DNA of 25,540 bases from Lachnospiraceae bacterium (GCA_003447295.1 DLZQ01000026.1:1-25540); one strand, 5' to 3'; counted from the first letter of the stretch, positions 1 to 7,374 are shown. The notes: generated from the sequence alone by a model not told the origin. Made by a program: numbers and translations.

Positions 1-26
1 TTCGTGGGGTTTGCGGAAACCCTACG

Positions 27-86
27 TTACGAGACATGCATCAATTCATAAATGTGTCGCAAAAGGCGTTCCACATTTATTTCATT
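27..86 (+). terminator. Hairpin after TTACGAGACATGCA, likely terminator of an upstream plus-strand gene
   Basis: Bases 48-56 and 72-80 form a perfect 9-bp stem (ATAAATGTG/CACATTTAT), with CGC/GCG able to pair inside the loop, followed by a weak T-rich stretch. The 14 bases at 27-40 match, at 13 of 14 positions, the flank of the two minus-strand terminators at 123-199 and 15549-15618. Another hairpin (3-12 with 17-26, loop GCGG) sits just before it. I infer the end of a convergent gene lying left of the window, but that gene cannot be seen. The T-tract is poor, so terminator function is uncertain. Confidence 0.4.
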
Positions 87-122
87 GACGGCTGTCGAGT
101 GTGTCCGTTGGACGCACGGTAT

Positions 123-199
123 AAAAATAGAACGAAACAACCTCTTGTGTGAGCAAGCTCCCACCGAGGTATTCCGTTCTATTTTTGCATGGCTCGTAA
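123..199 (-). terminator. Rho-independent terminator of hom, member of a conserved-flank family
   Basis: A perfect 12-bp stem (123-134 with 175-186) carries an inner ACCTC/GAGGT stem (140-144 with 166-170) and the tip decamer GAGCAAGCTC (151-160; GAGCTTGCTC on the transcribed strand). In minus-strand RNA the hairpin follows the hom stop codon after the flank TTACGAGCCATGCA (199-186), and the second arm ends in a run of U. The flank and tip recur at 15549-15618 with different stem arms. Confidence 0.85.
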
Positions 200-218
200 C
201 TCTCAATTTACCATACTT

Positions 219-1505
219 TTAGTACACACGAATAATGCCGGAGATTTCCCTCACAACGGACATTCCCTCCATGATACGGATGGCATCATTAAAATGTCTC
301 TCTTTTACGAGATCGGTGATGACCACGATCTCGGCAATTCCGTCGTGGCTGCGCTTCTGTACCATCTGGGCGATGCTGACATCGTTGTTGCCAAGGACTC
401 CGGCGATATTGGCCAGTGCTCCGGCACGGTTCTCCACCTGAAGCCGCAGGAAGAAACGGCTCTTTGTCTCCTCTACATCCAGTACAGGAAGCTTCTTGTG
501 GCTGTCGCTGCCGATCTTGCCGCAGCTTCCATGGATAATATTGCGCATCACGTCGATGACATCTCCCAGTACCGCACTGGCAGTGGGCATCTGTCCGGCG
601 CCCCGTCCCATGAACATGGCATCGTCACAAGCCTGACCATGAACAAATACGGCATTGAAGGAATCTCTGACTGTGGCAAGAGGATGGCTGTCCGGGATCA
701 GTGTGGGATGTACTTTTACTTCAATTCCTTTACCTGTAAGCTTTGTAATACCCAGCAGTTTGATCACATAGCCGAATTCTTTTGCATACCGTATATCCTC
801 CGCAGTGATCTTCGTGATACCTTCCGTATAAACCTGAGGAAACGTCACGCGGGAACTAAAAGCGATGGATGCCATAATGGCGATCTTGCGTCCCGCATCA
901 TAGCCTTCCACATCCGCTGTGGGATCTGACTCGGCATACCCCAGTCTCATAGCCATATCCAGAGCTTCATGATAGCCCATCCCTTCCTCAGACATTTTGG
1001 TCAAAATATAGTTGGTGGTACCATTGACGATTCCCATGATCTCCGTCAACTGACTTCCCGCCAGGCTCTGCCGCAAAGGGCGGATAATGGGAATAGCGCC
1101 TGCTACTGCCGCCTCGAACTGTAAGTCGCATTTATTCTCTGTTGCGATCTCGAACAACGGATCTCCGTACTCCGCCAGCAGATCCTTGTTGGCTGTGACC
1201 ACCTGTTTTCCGGCCTTCATGGCTTCTTCAACATAAGTTCTGGCCGGTTCTATGCCACCCATGACTTCAATGACGATCTGGATTTCGGGGTCTTCCAGAA
1301 TTTCCTGCCAGCTATCTGTGAACAGCTCCTGTGGGATTCCTTCTCTTAGCTTTCCGGGATTGCGCACCAGAATCTTTTTGATCTCCAGCTGTGCTCCTGT
1401 CTTCAGGCAGATATCCTCTTCCTGCATCCCTGCCAGCTTGTACACACCGCTTCCCACGGTTCCTGCTCCCAATAATGCTGCATATATCTTACGGTTCTCG
1501 CCCAT
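219..1505 (-). CDS. hom: Homoserine dehydrogenase with C-terminal ACT domain
   Basis: Catalyses NAD(P)H-dependent reduction of aspartate semialdehyde to homoserine, the branch leading to threonine, methionine and (via ilvA) isoleucine; cytosolic. The 428-residue protein has an N-terminal nucleotide-binding loop (GAGTVGSGVY, about residues 13-22), the GTTNYIL region, and the family signature with GYAESDPTADVEGYDAGRK in the catalytic domain. About 79 C-terminal residues (FFLRLQVENRAGALANIAGV onward) form an ACT domain, usually an amino-acid feedback sensor. I chose the ATG at 1505 rather than the longer frame to 1556, because GAGGAG sits 4-6 bases before it and the protein then begins right at the Rossmann fold. 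It has its own promoter (1601-1628) and terminator and appears monocistronic. Threonine inhibition is expected from the family but is not visible in the sequence. Confidence 0.95.
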   Translation of the reverse strand: MGENRKIYAALLGAGTVGSGVYKLAGMQEEDICLKTGAQLEIKKILVRNPGKLREGIPQELFTDSWQEILEDPEIQIVIEVMGGIEPARTYVEEAMKAGKQVVTANKDLLAEYGDPLFEIATENKCDLQFEAAVAGAIPIIRPLRQSLAGSQLTEIMGIVNGTTNYILTKMSEEGMGYHEALDMAMRLGYAESDPTADVEGYDAGRKIAIMASIAFSSRVTFPQVYTEGITKITAEDIRYAKEFGYVIKLLGITKLTGKGIEVKVHPTLIPDSHPLATVRDSFNAVFVHGQACDDAMFMGRGAGQMPTASAVLGDVIDVMRNIIHGSCGKIGSDSHKKLPVLDVEETKSRFFLRLQVENRAGALANIAGVLGNNDVSIAQMVQKRSHDGIAEIVVITDLVKERHFNDAIRIMEGMSVVREISGIIRVY

Positions 1506-1600
1506 GATTTCTCCTCTCATTGTGCCGTAACACCTGCCGATTTCTTCTATTTCCAAGTATCTTCCTGTATCTTTGCAGTTTTCAAAAATAACTATGTCTC

Positions 1601-1628
1601 ATTATAACAAAAAACATTTATAACGCAA
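1601..1628 (-). promoter_or_regulatory. Promoter of hom
   Basis: Minus-strand TTGCGT (1628-1623), 16-base spacer and TATAAT (1606-1601). It lies just past the ppk2 terminator and predicts a leader of about 90 bases before the hom ATG. I saw no T-box or other known leader motif. Confidence 0.55.
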
Positions 1629-1629
1629 C

Positions 1630-1657
1630 AAAAACCGTCCTTATCAGACGGTTTTGT
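1630..1657 (-). terminator. Rho-independent terminator of ppk2
   Basis: AAAACCGTC and GACGGTTTT form a strong stem around a short loop. In minus-strand orientation it is followed by a T-rich stretch (TTTTTGTTG). It lies about 45 bases after the ppk2 stop and before the hom promoter, separating the two units. Confidence 0.85.
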
Positions 1658-1701
1658 TACATATTTTTCATATTGATACAGCTATTCTTATTCCAGTACG
1701 A

Positions 1702-3171
1702 TTACCCCAGTGCCTTCTCCAATTCCTCAATCACGATCTTCAATGCTTTGATTCTGGCATATTTTTTATCTACGGATTCTAAAATATGCCAGGGCGCATA
1801 TTCCGTGCTGGTCTTTTGAAGCATTTCGTTCACAGCCTCTTCGTACTGATCCCATTTGTCGCGGTTACGCCAGTCTTCGTCTGTGATCTTCCACTGCTTC
1901 TCCGGGGTGTTCTGCCGCTCTGTGAAGCGTTCCAGTTGGGTATCCTTGTCGATCTGTACCCAGAACTTGATGATCACCGCGCCCCACTGGGACAGTTCCT
2001 TCTCGAACTCATTGATCTCGTTATAAGCCCGCTGCCAGTCGTTGGTACTGCAGAAGCCTTCCAGCCGTTCTACCATGACGCGGCCGTACCAGGTACGGTC
2101 AAAAATGGCAATATGACCGGTCTTAGGAAGTCTCGTCCAGAATCGCCAGAGATAATGTCTCGCTTTCTCGTGGGGTTCCGGGCTGGCGATGGGGTGTACC
2201 TCGTAGCCTCTGGGATCCAGTGCTCCCGCGATCCGCTTAATATTGCCGCCCTTGCCTGCGGCATCCCAGCCTTCATAGGCGATGACTACCGGAATCTTTT
2301 TCCGATACAGACGATAATGCAAGGCATTCAGCTTCTTCTGCAGATGACGCAGTTCTTTCTTGTATTCTTCCTCGGAGATTTCCTTGTCCAGTTCCACCTC
2401 GGACAGCTTCGGCATCTTCACCAGTGGGAATACATTCTGCAAAATAGGCACAGCGAGGCTCTCATTCTGCATAGCCACATGAATACCGCTGCATAATGTC
2501 TCCAGTACTTGCAATTCCGCCCACTTTTTGTCCCCGGAATCAATGATGTACCAGGGAGCTACGGAAGCGTTCGTATCTGTCAGGTATTTATCGAAGACTT
2601 CCTCACATTTGTCATAATGCTTGTTCTGCCACCAGTCGTTCTCGCCCACACGCCATGCGGTGTCCTTGTTGCCTTCCAGCTCCTCCAGACGCTTTTTCTG
2701 CTCCTTTTTACCAATCTGGAAAAAGAGCTTCAGCACCAGATAACCGTTGTCCGTCAGCTGTCGTTCGAAACGCTTTATGCTCTCAATACGCTCCGCATAC
2801 TGCTTATCCGACAGTTCGCCCCGAAGTCTTCCCTTCGTCACCTCATCCATCCAGCCGGAATCCAGGAACTCGAACTTGCCGGCTTCCGGAATTTTTACAA
2901 AGTACCGATACAGGAAGGGCTTCCGCTTCTCTTCCTCCGTCGGTGCGGACATGGAAGCCACCTTGAAGAATCTTGGATCGATATTTTTAATAATTCCACC
3001 GATGGTACTGCCCTTGCCTGCCGCACCCCAGCCCTCGATCAGCACCAGCACCGGGAGCTTATGCTCCTTGATCTGCATCTGGAGTCTTAAAAGCTCCTCC
3101 TGCGCTGCATCCAGTCGTTTGTCCAGTTCCTCTTTGTCCGGCTTTGCCGCCGGGATCCACTGTTTCAGCAT
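1702..3171 (-). CDS. Two-domain PPK2 polyphosphate kinase, probably polyphosphate:AMP phosphotransferase
   Basis: Transfers phosphate between polyphosphate and nucleotides; the tandem (class II) architecture is typical of polyphosphate:AMP phosphotransferases. The 489-residue protein carries two PPK2 P-loop domains. The N-terminal one has GWGAAGKGST (about 47-56). The C-terminal one has YEGWDAAGKGGN (299-310) and the lid and catalytic motif FDRTWYGRVMVER (357-369). The equivalent N-terminal stretch is FLDSGWMDEVTKGR (102-115), which lacks the DR-WY pattern, so the C-terminal half is probably the catalytic one, as described for the Pseudomonas PA3455 type. I chose the ATG at 3171 over 3192 because AGGGTGG precedes it at good spacing. 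It stands alone with its own terminator. Substrate (AMP versus ADP) cannot be settled from sequence alone. Confidence 0.88.
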   Translation of the reverse strand: MLKQWIPAAKPDKEELDKRLDAAQEELLRLQMQIKEHKLPVLVLIEGWGAAGKGSTIGGIIKNIDPRFFKVASMSAPTEEEKRKPFLYRYFVKIPEAGKFEFLDSGWMDEVTKGRLRGELSDKQYAERIESIKRFERQLTDNGYLVLKLFFQIGKKEQKKRLEELEGNKDTAWRVGENDWWQNKHYDKCEEVFDKYLTDTNASVAPWYIIDSGDKKWAELQVLETLCSGIHVAMQNESLAVPILQNVFPLVKMPKLSEVELDKEISEEEYKKELRHLQKKLNALHYRLYRKKIPVVIAYEGWDAAGKGGNIKRIAGALDPRGYEVHPIASPEPHEKARHYLWRFWTRLPKTGHIAIFDRTWYGRVMVERLEGFCSTNDWQRAYNEINEFEKELSQWGAVIIKFWVQIDKDTQLERFTERQNTPEKQWKITDEDWRNRDKWDQYEEAVNEMLQKTSTEYAPWHILESVDKKYARIKALKIVIEELEKALG

Positions 3172-3238
3172 CCTGTAACCACCCTTTCGCATAAATTATA
3201 TGTTATTATCTGCATGTACCTGTCACTATATACATAAA

Positions 3239-3469
3239 TCACTTTCCATGGTATCCTGCATTTTTCTCAACATATTCCTGTTCCAGTTCTTCTGCTAAAT
3301 ATTCATCACTCATACAGTGCATATCCGAAACACCTTCACGGATCAGCTGATAGACCTGGGAATGATAAAAGAATTCCAAAGCCGCATCCAGCGAAAGTCC
3401 CTGCTGTTTAGCAAAACATTCAATAACACGGCTATATTTTTTCTGAAGCAAAATCGGGTTCGCTGTCAT
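3239..3469 (-). CDS. DUF3791-type small protein, third gene of the DUF3990 cassette
   Basis: A 76-residue, probably all-helical soluble protein. The body (KYSRVIECFAKQQGLSLDAA, then SDMHCMSDEYLAEELEQEY) resembles DUF3791 proteins that accompany DUF3990. Its ATG overlaps the stop codon of the DUF3990 gene by four bases (3466-3469, ATGA), so translation is very probably coupled. It differs clearly from the other small gene of the cassette (3933-4169), although both look like the same broad family. An antitoxin or accessory role is inferred only from context. There is no membrane segment or signal peptide. Confidence 0.7.
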   Translation of the reverse strand: MTANPILLQKKYSRVIECFAKQQGLSLDAALEFFYHSQVYQLIREGVSDMHCMSDEYLAEELEQEYVEKNAGYHGK

Positions 3470-3936
3470 AGCGTTTCACTCCCTTCAAAGCGCAACAGAC
3501 TCAGTGCTTTCTCTGTGCGAAAACAAATTTGCAGGTTCGGTTTTTCATACCGCAGGCGGTTGATAGCTTCTGTTTTATCAATCAGCCCGTCAAAAAACAG
3601 CTCCACGGTATTAAACACCTTATCATTGGCAACACCACCCACAACAAGGTCATAATCTGTTGAATCTTTTCCGCTTCGGCAACTCAGAATGAAATCCAGC
3701 CATTCTTCGGAATAGGAATCAAATTTCAGTGTTTTGAGTTCGTTTCCCCGGTTTTCATCATATCCATACCGGGAGATAACGCCGTCTTTCCCCCGACGTT
3801 TGAACTTTCCGCACCACTTCGCCGCCTGTTCATATAGCGGCGTGACATAGAAGCCACGCCCGAAATCTACATTGGAACGGGAATGAACCAGATCCGGCTT
3901 TGCAATCTCTAAAAAGGAACCATGATAGAGGATCAT
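3466..3936 (-). CDS. DUF3990 protein, ADP-ribosyltransferase-like candidate toxin
   Basis: A 156-residue soluble protein recognised as DUF3990 by LYHGS near the N-terminus (His5), NVDFGRGFYVTPLYEQAAKW (residues 22-41), YDLVVGGVANDKVFNT (95-110) and NLQICFRTEKAL (134-145). This layout of an early His-Gly, a mid Gly-Phe-Tyr and a late Gln/Glu strand resembles the H-Y-E/Q arrangement of ADP-ribosyltransferase folds; His5, Tyr30 and Gln136 are my candidate equivalents. It overlaps both neighbouring DUF3791-type genes by four bases, a compact arrangement typical of toxin-antitoxin operons. NAD use, target and toxicity are inferences. A role in phage defence or in modifying a host protein is equally possible. 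Confidence 0.75.
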   Translation of the reverse strand: MILYHGSFLEIAKPDLVHSRSNVDFGRGFYVTPLYEQAAKWCGKFKRRGKDGVISRYGYDENRGNELKTLKFDSYSEEWLDFILSCRSGKDSTDYDLVVGGVANDKVFNTVELFFDGLIDKTEAINRLRYEKPNLQICFRTEKALSLLRFEGSETL

Positions 3937-4169
3937 ACTTCCACTCCCCTTTCTTTCATCACATCAAGGAGGTCATTAACGATATATTCCCGGCTCTGGG
4001 TATGCAACACTTCATATTCCGGCACGATATAACCGTTCAGAATGTCACTCTGTTCAGTAAATGCCTGATAGACACGTTCTGCATCCACGCCCAACTTTGC
4101 CGCTACATTTTCAATGCAGAATACAGCAAACTCCAGTTCACTGAAATTTTTGATTTTTTCATCCATCAT
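3933..4169 (-). CDS. DUF3791 protein, first gene of the DUF3990 cassette, candidate antitoxin
   Basis: A 78-residue protein with the DUF3791 pattern: a helical N-terminus (FAVFCIENVAAKLGVDAERV), a YIVPEYEVLHTQSREYIVND core and a short helical C-terminus. It starts at 4169 or 4166 (tandem ATG); AAGGAGAG lies 10-12 bases upstream, slightly far but strong. Its stop overlaps the DUF3990 start by four bases, so it is translated first, as antitoxins often are. No DNA-binding motif is evident, so any neutralisation would probably be by direct binding. It opens a three-gene unit bounded by sdpI upstream and ppk2 downstream. Confidence 0.75.
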   Translation of the reverse strand: MMDEKIKNFSELEFAVFCIENVAAKLGVDAERVYQAFTEQSDILNGYIVPEYEVLHTQSREYIVNDLLDVMKERGVEV

Positions 4170-4290
4170 CGCACGCTGGCTCTCCTTCCCTTATTTTACC
4201 CCTGCCTTATCTCATTCAAAATAATTATTAATATACGAATAGCTTATCATGAAATTATACTTTAAACAACCAAATACACCACAAATAAAA

Positions 4291-4327
4291 CTTCATTTCT
4301 GCAATATCGTATTATGATATAAATGAA
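4291..4327 (-). terminator. AT-rich hairpin after sdpI, probable terminator
   Basis: CTTCATTT (4291-4298) pairs with AAATGAAA (4320-4327) by mostly A-T pairs, with an inner ATATC/GATAT stem. In minus-strand orientation it is followed by TTTTATTTG. The stem is weak in GC, so efficiency is doubtful. Confidence 0.45.
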
Positions 4328-4348
4328 ATATTATCTCATGTATAAGTA

Positions 4349-5374
4349 TTATTTACCCATCCTGTCCTTGATATTATTGTAGATCTCCCGGGTCTTCGCA
4401 TCATCTGCACCGTTTAGAATAACGGTGCTCCCCTCTACTTCCATGACTACATAAGTATCACAGTCGTTATGAGTATAGCGGATGTAATCTGCGTGGATTT
4501 CATCGCGAAAATGTCCCATGGAATATTTCAGGTTGCCAAAACCGTTCGTCCGGATTGTATTCGTATCCCGGAACATATTCTCTTCGTAAGCAATGCTTTC
4601 GATAGCGTCATATTTCACTGTGTAATCCTGCCAGCCCTCCGCCTGAACAGTAAATTCATTTTCTCCGTAACAGATCTCGATTTTTCCCGTATATAACGTC
4701 CATACCGTAAATAGCACACACGCGACCATTATAAACACATAGACCGCAACCACTTTATGGTTGTAGTGTACTGCCAGCCCTTTTCCGGTGCGCAACTTCT
4801 TTCTATAATAGAGATAAGAATACAGGATGCTGCCAAAAGCTGCTGCCGTGATAGCGACAATAAACAGAAATAATGCAGCCATGCTGTCACTGAACAGTCC
4901 ACAGCTCATACTCAACAGTCCTGCTGCCACCCATATTTTTCCACTGAAGCGGTGCGTGGCATTCCAGTTCTCCTCATCCTGCAATGCCCATACGACGCGG
5001 ATGCCGATGGTGCGGTTCGGTTTCACCTTGGGCAGATAATTGCCCACAATAACAAATAGCAATCCCATTCCGACATACAAAATTGCCATGAGCAGATTCT
5101 CTTTCGTTACACCCATATCGATCCATCTGGCGATGCCGTTATAGAGTAATGTCATTCCCGGCACGATCCACGTAACCATTCTTATGACCTTGTCACTCTG
5201 CTGCCTGTTTCTGTTGTCGTAAAAAGTTACTGCAATTGCTATCACATAAGTCACTGCAAAAGTGCCGTTTACCCACAGACTGTTCTCACAGGTATATCCC
5301 AATATCATTCCCACGCACATAACAAATGCCGAGCAGATCAGCCTGCCTTTATTTTTCTGTATCATTTCCTTCAT
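4349..5374 (-). CDS. SdpI-family membrane protein with C-terminal PH-like domain
   Basis: A 341-residue integral membrane protein. The core carries the SdpI/YhfL signature LPKVKPNRTIGIRVVWALQD followed by ENWNATHRFSGKIW, flanked by about seven hydrophobic segments. SdpI of Bacillus gives immunity to the SdpC cannibalism peptide and sequesters the SdpR repressor. The last ~110 residues, after a final membrane segment (AVYVFIMVACVLFTVWTLY), look like a bacterial PH-type beta domain (VKYDAIESIAYEE ... TVILNGADDAKTREIYNNI), an addition compared with classic SdpI. The start at 5374 overlaps the end of the ArsR gene by 26 bases and has GGAG at 9 bases. No SdpC-like toxin gene is nearby, so it may be an orphan immunity or envelope-stress protein. 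Confidence 0.82.
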   Translation of the reverse strand: MKEMIQKNKGRLICSAFVMCVGMILGYTCENSLWVNGTFAVTYVIAIAVTFYDNRNRQQSDKVIRMVTWIVPGMTLLYNGIARWIDMGVTKENLLMAILYVGMGLLFVIVGNYLPKVKPNRTIGIRVVWALQDEENWNATHRFSGKIWVAAGLLSMSCGLFSDSMAALFLFIVAITAAAFGSILYSYLYYRKKLRTGKGLAVHYNHKVVAVYVFIMVACVLFTVWTLYTGKIEICYGENEFTVQAEGWQDYTVKYDAIESIAYEENMFRDTNTIRTNGFGNLKYSMGHFRDEIHADYIRYTHNDCDTYVVMEVEGSTVILNGADDAKTREIYNNIKDRMGK

Positions 5375-5678
5375 TATCCGATGCTCCTTTCAAATCTGTG
5401 ATCCATAACATGATTTCTTCCAGCACGGAAGCATTCAGTTCATAATAAATAAACTTTCCTTCCCGCTTGTCCCGGATCAGATCTGCCTCCTTTAGCACCG
5501 ACAAATGCCTCGATATGGAAGCCCCCGTCACCGGAAAATGTTCGCAGATCTCTCCTGCCGACAATCGACCGTTTTTCAGAAGATTTAGTATTTCACGCCT
5601 TATAGGATCTGCCAACGCTTTCAATGTATCCTGTATTCCCAAAAATGAATCACATCCTTTCATCCAATCATTTAACAT
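5349..5678 (-). CDS. ArsR/SdpR-family winged-helix repressor
   Basis: A 109-residue protein with the ArsR fold: TLKALADPIRREILNLLKNG, then LSAGEICEHFPVTGASISRH (recognition helix) and LIRDKREGKFIYYEL (wing). It has no cysteine/histidine metal site of the CxC type, which fits the SdpR branch rather than metal sensors. It overlaps and is co-transcribed with the sdpI-like gene. The operator palindrome (5670-5696) covers the ATG at 5678 and the predicted transcript start, so autorepression is likely. The start is uncertain: 5678 would give a leader of only about 14 bases, 5663 is the next ATG, and neither has a clear ribosome binding site. Confidence 0.85.
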   Translation of the reverse strand: MLNDWMKGCDSFLGIQDTLKALADPIRREILNLLKNGRLSAGEICEHFPVTGASISRHLSVLKEADLIRDKREGKFIYYELNASVLEEIMLWITDLKGASDNEGNDTEK

Positions 5679-5696
5679 TTAGTCTAATTGTTAAAT
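5670..5696. promoter_or_regulatory. Near-perfect 27-bp palindrome, likely ArsR/SdpR operator
   Basis: Arms ATTTAACA (5670-5677) and TGTTAAAT (5689-5696) enclose TTAG-T-CTAA. Only the centre and one pair of symmetric positions break the symmetry. It covers the predicted transcription start of the repressor-sdpI operon, where ArsR proteins usually bind. Confidence 0.75.
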
Positions 5697-5698
5697 AT

Positions 5699-5727
5699 AT
5701 TGTATCATGTGGATTATTTAATGTCAA
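5699..5727 (-). promoter_or_regulatory. Promoter of the ArsR-sdpI operon
   Basis: Consensus TTGACA (5727-5722), exactly 17 bases, then TACAAT (5704-5699) on the minus strand. The start point falls inside the adjacent palindrome. Confidence 0.85.
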
Positions 5728-5784
5728 CAGCTTCACAGATCAAGGCAGATACTTATTCCTGCGTATGATTACATCTGTACATAA

Positions 5785-5812
5785 AAATCCCTCCGTCTTA
5801 TGACGAAGGGAT
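5785..5812 (-). terminator. Rho-independent terminator of the MATE gene
   Basis: ATCCCTTCGTC and GACGGAGGGAT (minus strand) pair around ATAA and are followed by TTTTTAT. It starts just after the MATE stop codon at 5824. Confidence 0.9.
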
Positions 5813-5823
5813 CTCATTCTTCT

Positions 5824-7194
5824 CTATACTTCCACACCATCTTCCGGCAGTCCCCTTAAGAACACCACTGCCACCGGCAATGACAAAACCGCAGCTAAAA
5901 TATCGGACACGGGCTGTGACCACTGGATGCCCCGAATTCCCCAAAGCGTCGTCAGGATCAGCAGCGCCGGAATGTAGATGGTGCCACTTCGGAAGGATGC
6001 TAAGATCGTCGCCCTGCCGCCCTTTCCGATGGACTGGAACAGCATGTTGCCGCAGATACATACCGGAATAAACGGCAGCGTCAGGCACTGGATCTGCAAC
6101 GCATAAAATGCGATCTCATAAGCGTCCATATCCGTAAGGAATTCCAACAGCAGCTCTCTGCGGAATACATACACCACCCCTGCGAACACTGCCATGGTCA
6201 CCAGGCTGGCACACAATGTGAACCAGAACGCTTTCCTTACACGGGAATACTTCTTTGCCCCATAATTGAAGGATGATACCGGCTGGAAGCCCTGACCGAT
6301 GCCCAGGGCCACACTGAATACGAAATTGAAAATACGGGATACCACGCTCATGGCAGCAATGGCAATATCTCCGTAGACTGCCGCCTGCGCATTCAGCACC
6401 ATAGTGGACACGCTGGTCAGTCCCTGCCGCATCATACTGGGGAAGCCTGCTGTAAGAATGTTCTTATGTACGGCAAATTCCCAGGTAAAATATTTCGGTG
6501 CCAGGCTGCTCTGTGTCTTTCCACGCAGGAAAAAGAATAACAGGATCCCAAAGGATATGTACTGGGAGATCATAGTGGAAATTGCCGCTCCCCGGATCCC
6601 CAGATTTAAGCCCCACATAAGGATGGCATCTCCCGCCATATTTAAGATACCGCCTAAGACCAGTCCCACCATCGCGAGATTGGCATAGCCTTCATACCGG
6701 AGCACATTGTTCATCACACAACTGGATGCCATTGCCGGTGCCGACACCAGAATATAGAAAGCATAGATTCTCGCATAGGGAAGGATGGTCTCCGTACTTC
6801 CAAGCAATCTGCACAATCCGTTCAGATCCACAATACCGATAATCGCGATCAACACTCCGGCTCCCACCGCCAGATAAAATCCCGTGGCGGAAAAGGCTTT
6901 CGCCCGCTCCTTTTCATGAGCTCCTAACAACCTGCTGATATTGCTCCCGGCGCCATGACCGAACATAAAGCCAAACGCCTGAATAATAGCCATCAACCCA
7001 AACACCACACCTACCGCTCCGGTGGCACTGGTGCCTAACTGGCTTACGAACCAGGTATCCACCATATTATACAGATTCGTGATCAGCATACTGATGGTAG
7101 TGGGCAGTCCCAGTTCCAGGATCAGCCGCGCCACCGGCTCCTCGGTGAGCCGTTTATACTGTTTTTCCTCTTTTGTCAAAGTTATATCGTTCAT
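5824..7194 (-). CDS. MATE-family efflux transporter (MepA-like)
   Basis: A 456-residue polytopic membrane protein with about twelve hydrophobic helices in two pseudo-symmetric halves. It begins with RLILELGLPTTISMLITNLY and NMVDTWFVSQLG, the usual MATE N-lobe motif, and has IGQGFQPVSSFNYGAKKYSR in the second half, typical of the MepA/NorM-like branch. MATE proteins export organic cations or metabolites using Na+ or H+ gradients; the substrate here is unknown. The ATG at 7194 has AGGAG nine bases before it. The gene lies behind a structured leader with its own promoter (7617-7645) and an intrinsic terminator (7351-7374), so expression is probably controlled by premature termination in response to a ligand. 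The dispersed repeat 7268-7336 also lies between leader and gene. Confidence 0.92.
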   Translation of the reverse strand: MNDITLTKEEKQYKRLTEEPVARLILELGLPTTISMLITNLYNMVDTWFVSQLGTSATGAVGVVFGLMAIIQAFGFMFGHGAGSNISRLLGAHEKERAKAFSATGFYLAVGAGVLIAIIGIVDLNGLCRLLGSTETILPYARIYAFYILVSAPAMASSCVMNNVLRYEGYANLAMVGLVLGGILNMAGDAILMWGLNLGIRGAAISTMISQYISFGILLFFFLRGKTQSSLAPKYFTWEFAVHKNILTAGFPSMMRQGLTSVSTMVLNAQAAVYGDIAIAAMSVVSRIFNFVFSVALGIGQGFQPVSSFNYGAKKYSRVRKAFWFTLCASLVTMAVFAGVVYVFRRELLLEFLTDMDAYEIAFYALQIQCLTLPFIPVCICGNMLFQSIGKGGRATILASFRSGTIYIPALLILTTLWGIRGIQWSQPVSDILAAVLSLPVAVVFLRGLPEDGVEV

Positions 7195-7267
7195 GTTCCC
7201 TGACTCCTATAAGTGTCATCGCACATTTTGCCATGCGATTCTCTATCTGCTTATTTTTACTATTATA

Positions 7268-7336
7268 TGATGCCAGGGTCAAAAGGTCTAAGCCCATATG
7301 AGCTTGCTCATAAGTGGGTGAAAGACCTTGCGACCC
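7268..7336. repeat. Dispersed palindromic repeat, copy 1
   Basis: The sequence opens with TGATGCCAGGGTCAAAAGG (7268-7286) and forms a long interrupted hairpin: GGGTC...GACCC, AGGTCT...AGACCT and CCCA...TGGG, and a perfect apical TATGAG-CTTG-CTCATA (7297-7312). Bases 7268-7296 match 25511-25539 at 28 of 29 positions. It lies 74 bases upstream of the MATE start codon, in the untranslated leader. Confidence 0.85.
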
Positions 7337-7350
7337 GCCCCGATATGAGC

Positions 7351-7374
7351 ATAAAAGCGGGATGATAATCCCAC
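7351..7374 (-). terminator. Leader terminator before the MATE gene
   Basis: In minus-strand RNA a 7-bp stem (7374-7368 with 7363-7357, one G-U pair) with loop TATC is followed by TTTT. It lies 157 bases upstream of the MATE ATG and just after the structured leader, the position expected of an expression-platform terminator. Confidence 0.7.

Noticed and set aside
189..929. Long plus-strand open frame antisense to hom
   Set aside because: It mirrors the hom codons, has no family motifs and no ribosome site, and hom itself is certain.
1506..1600. T-box or threonine attenuator in front of hom
   Set aside because: The leader is short and contains no T-box sequence, no Thr-rich leader peptide and no terminator pair.
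3172..3238. Promoter of ppk2 (TATAAT near 3200)
   Set aside because: The best -35 candidate (GTGACA) is 20 bases away, too far to call with confidence.
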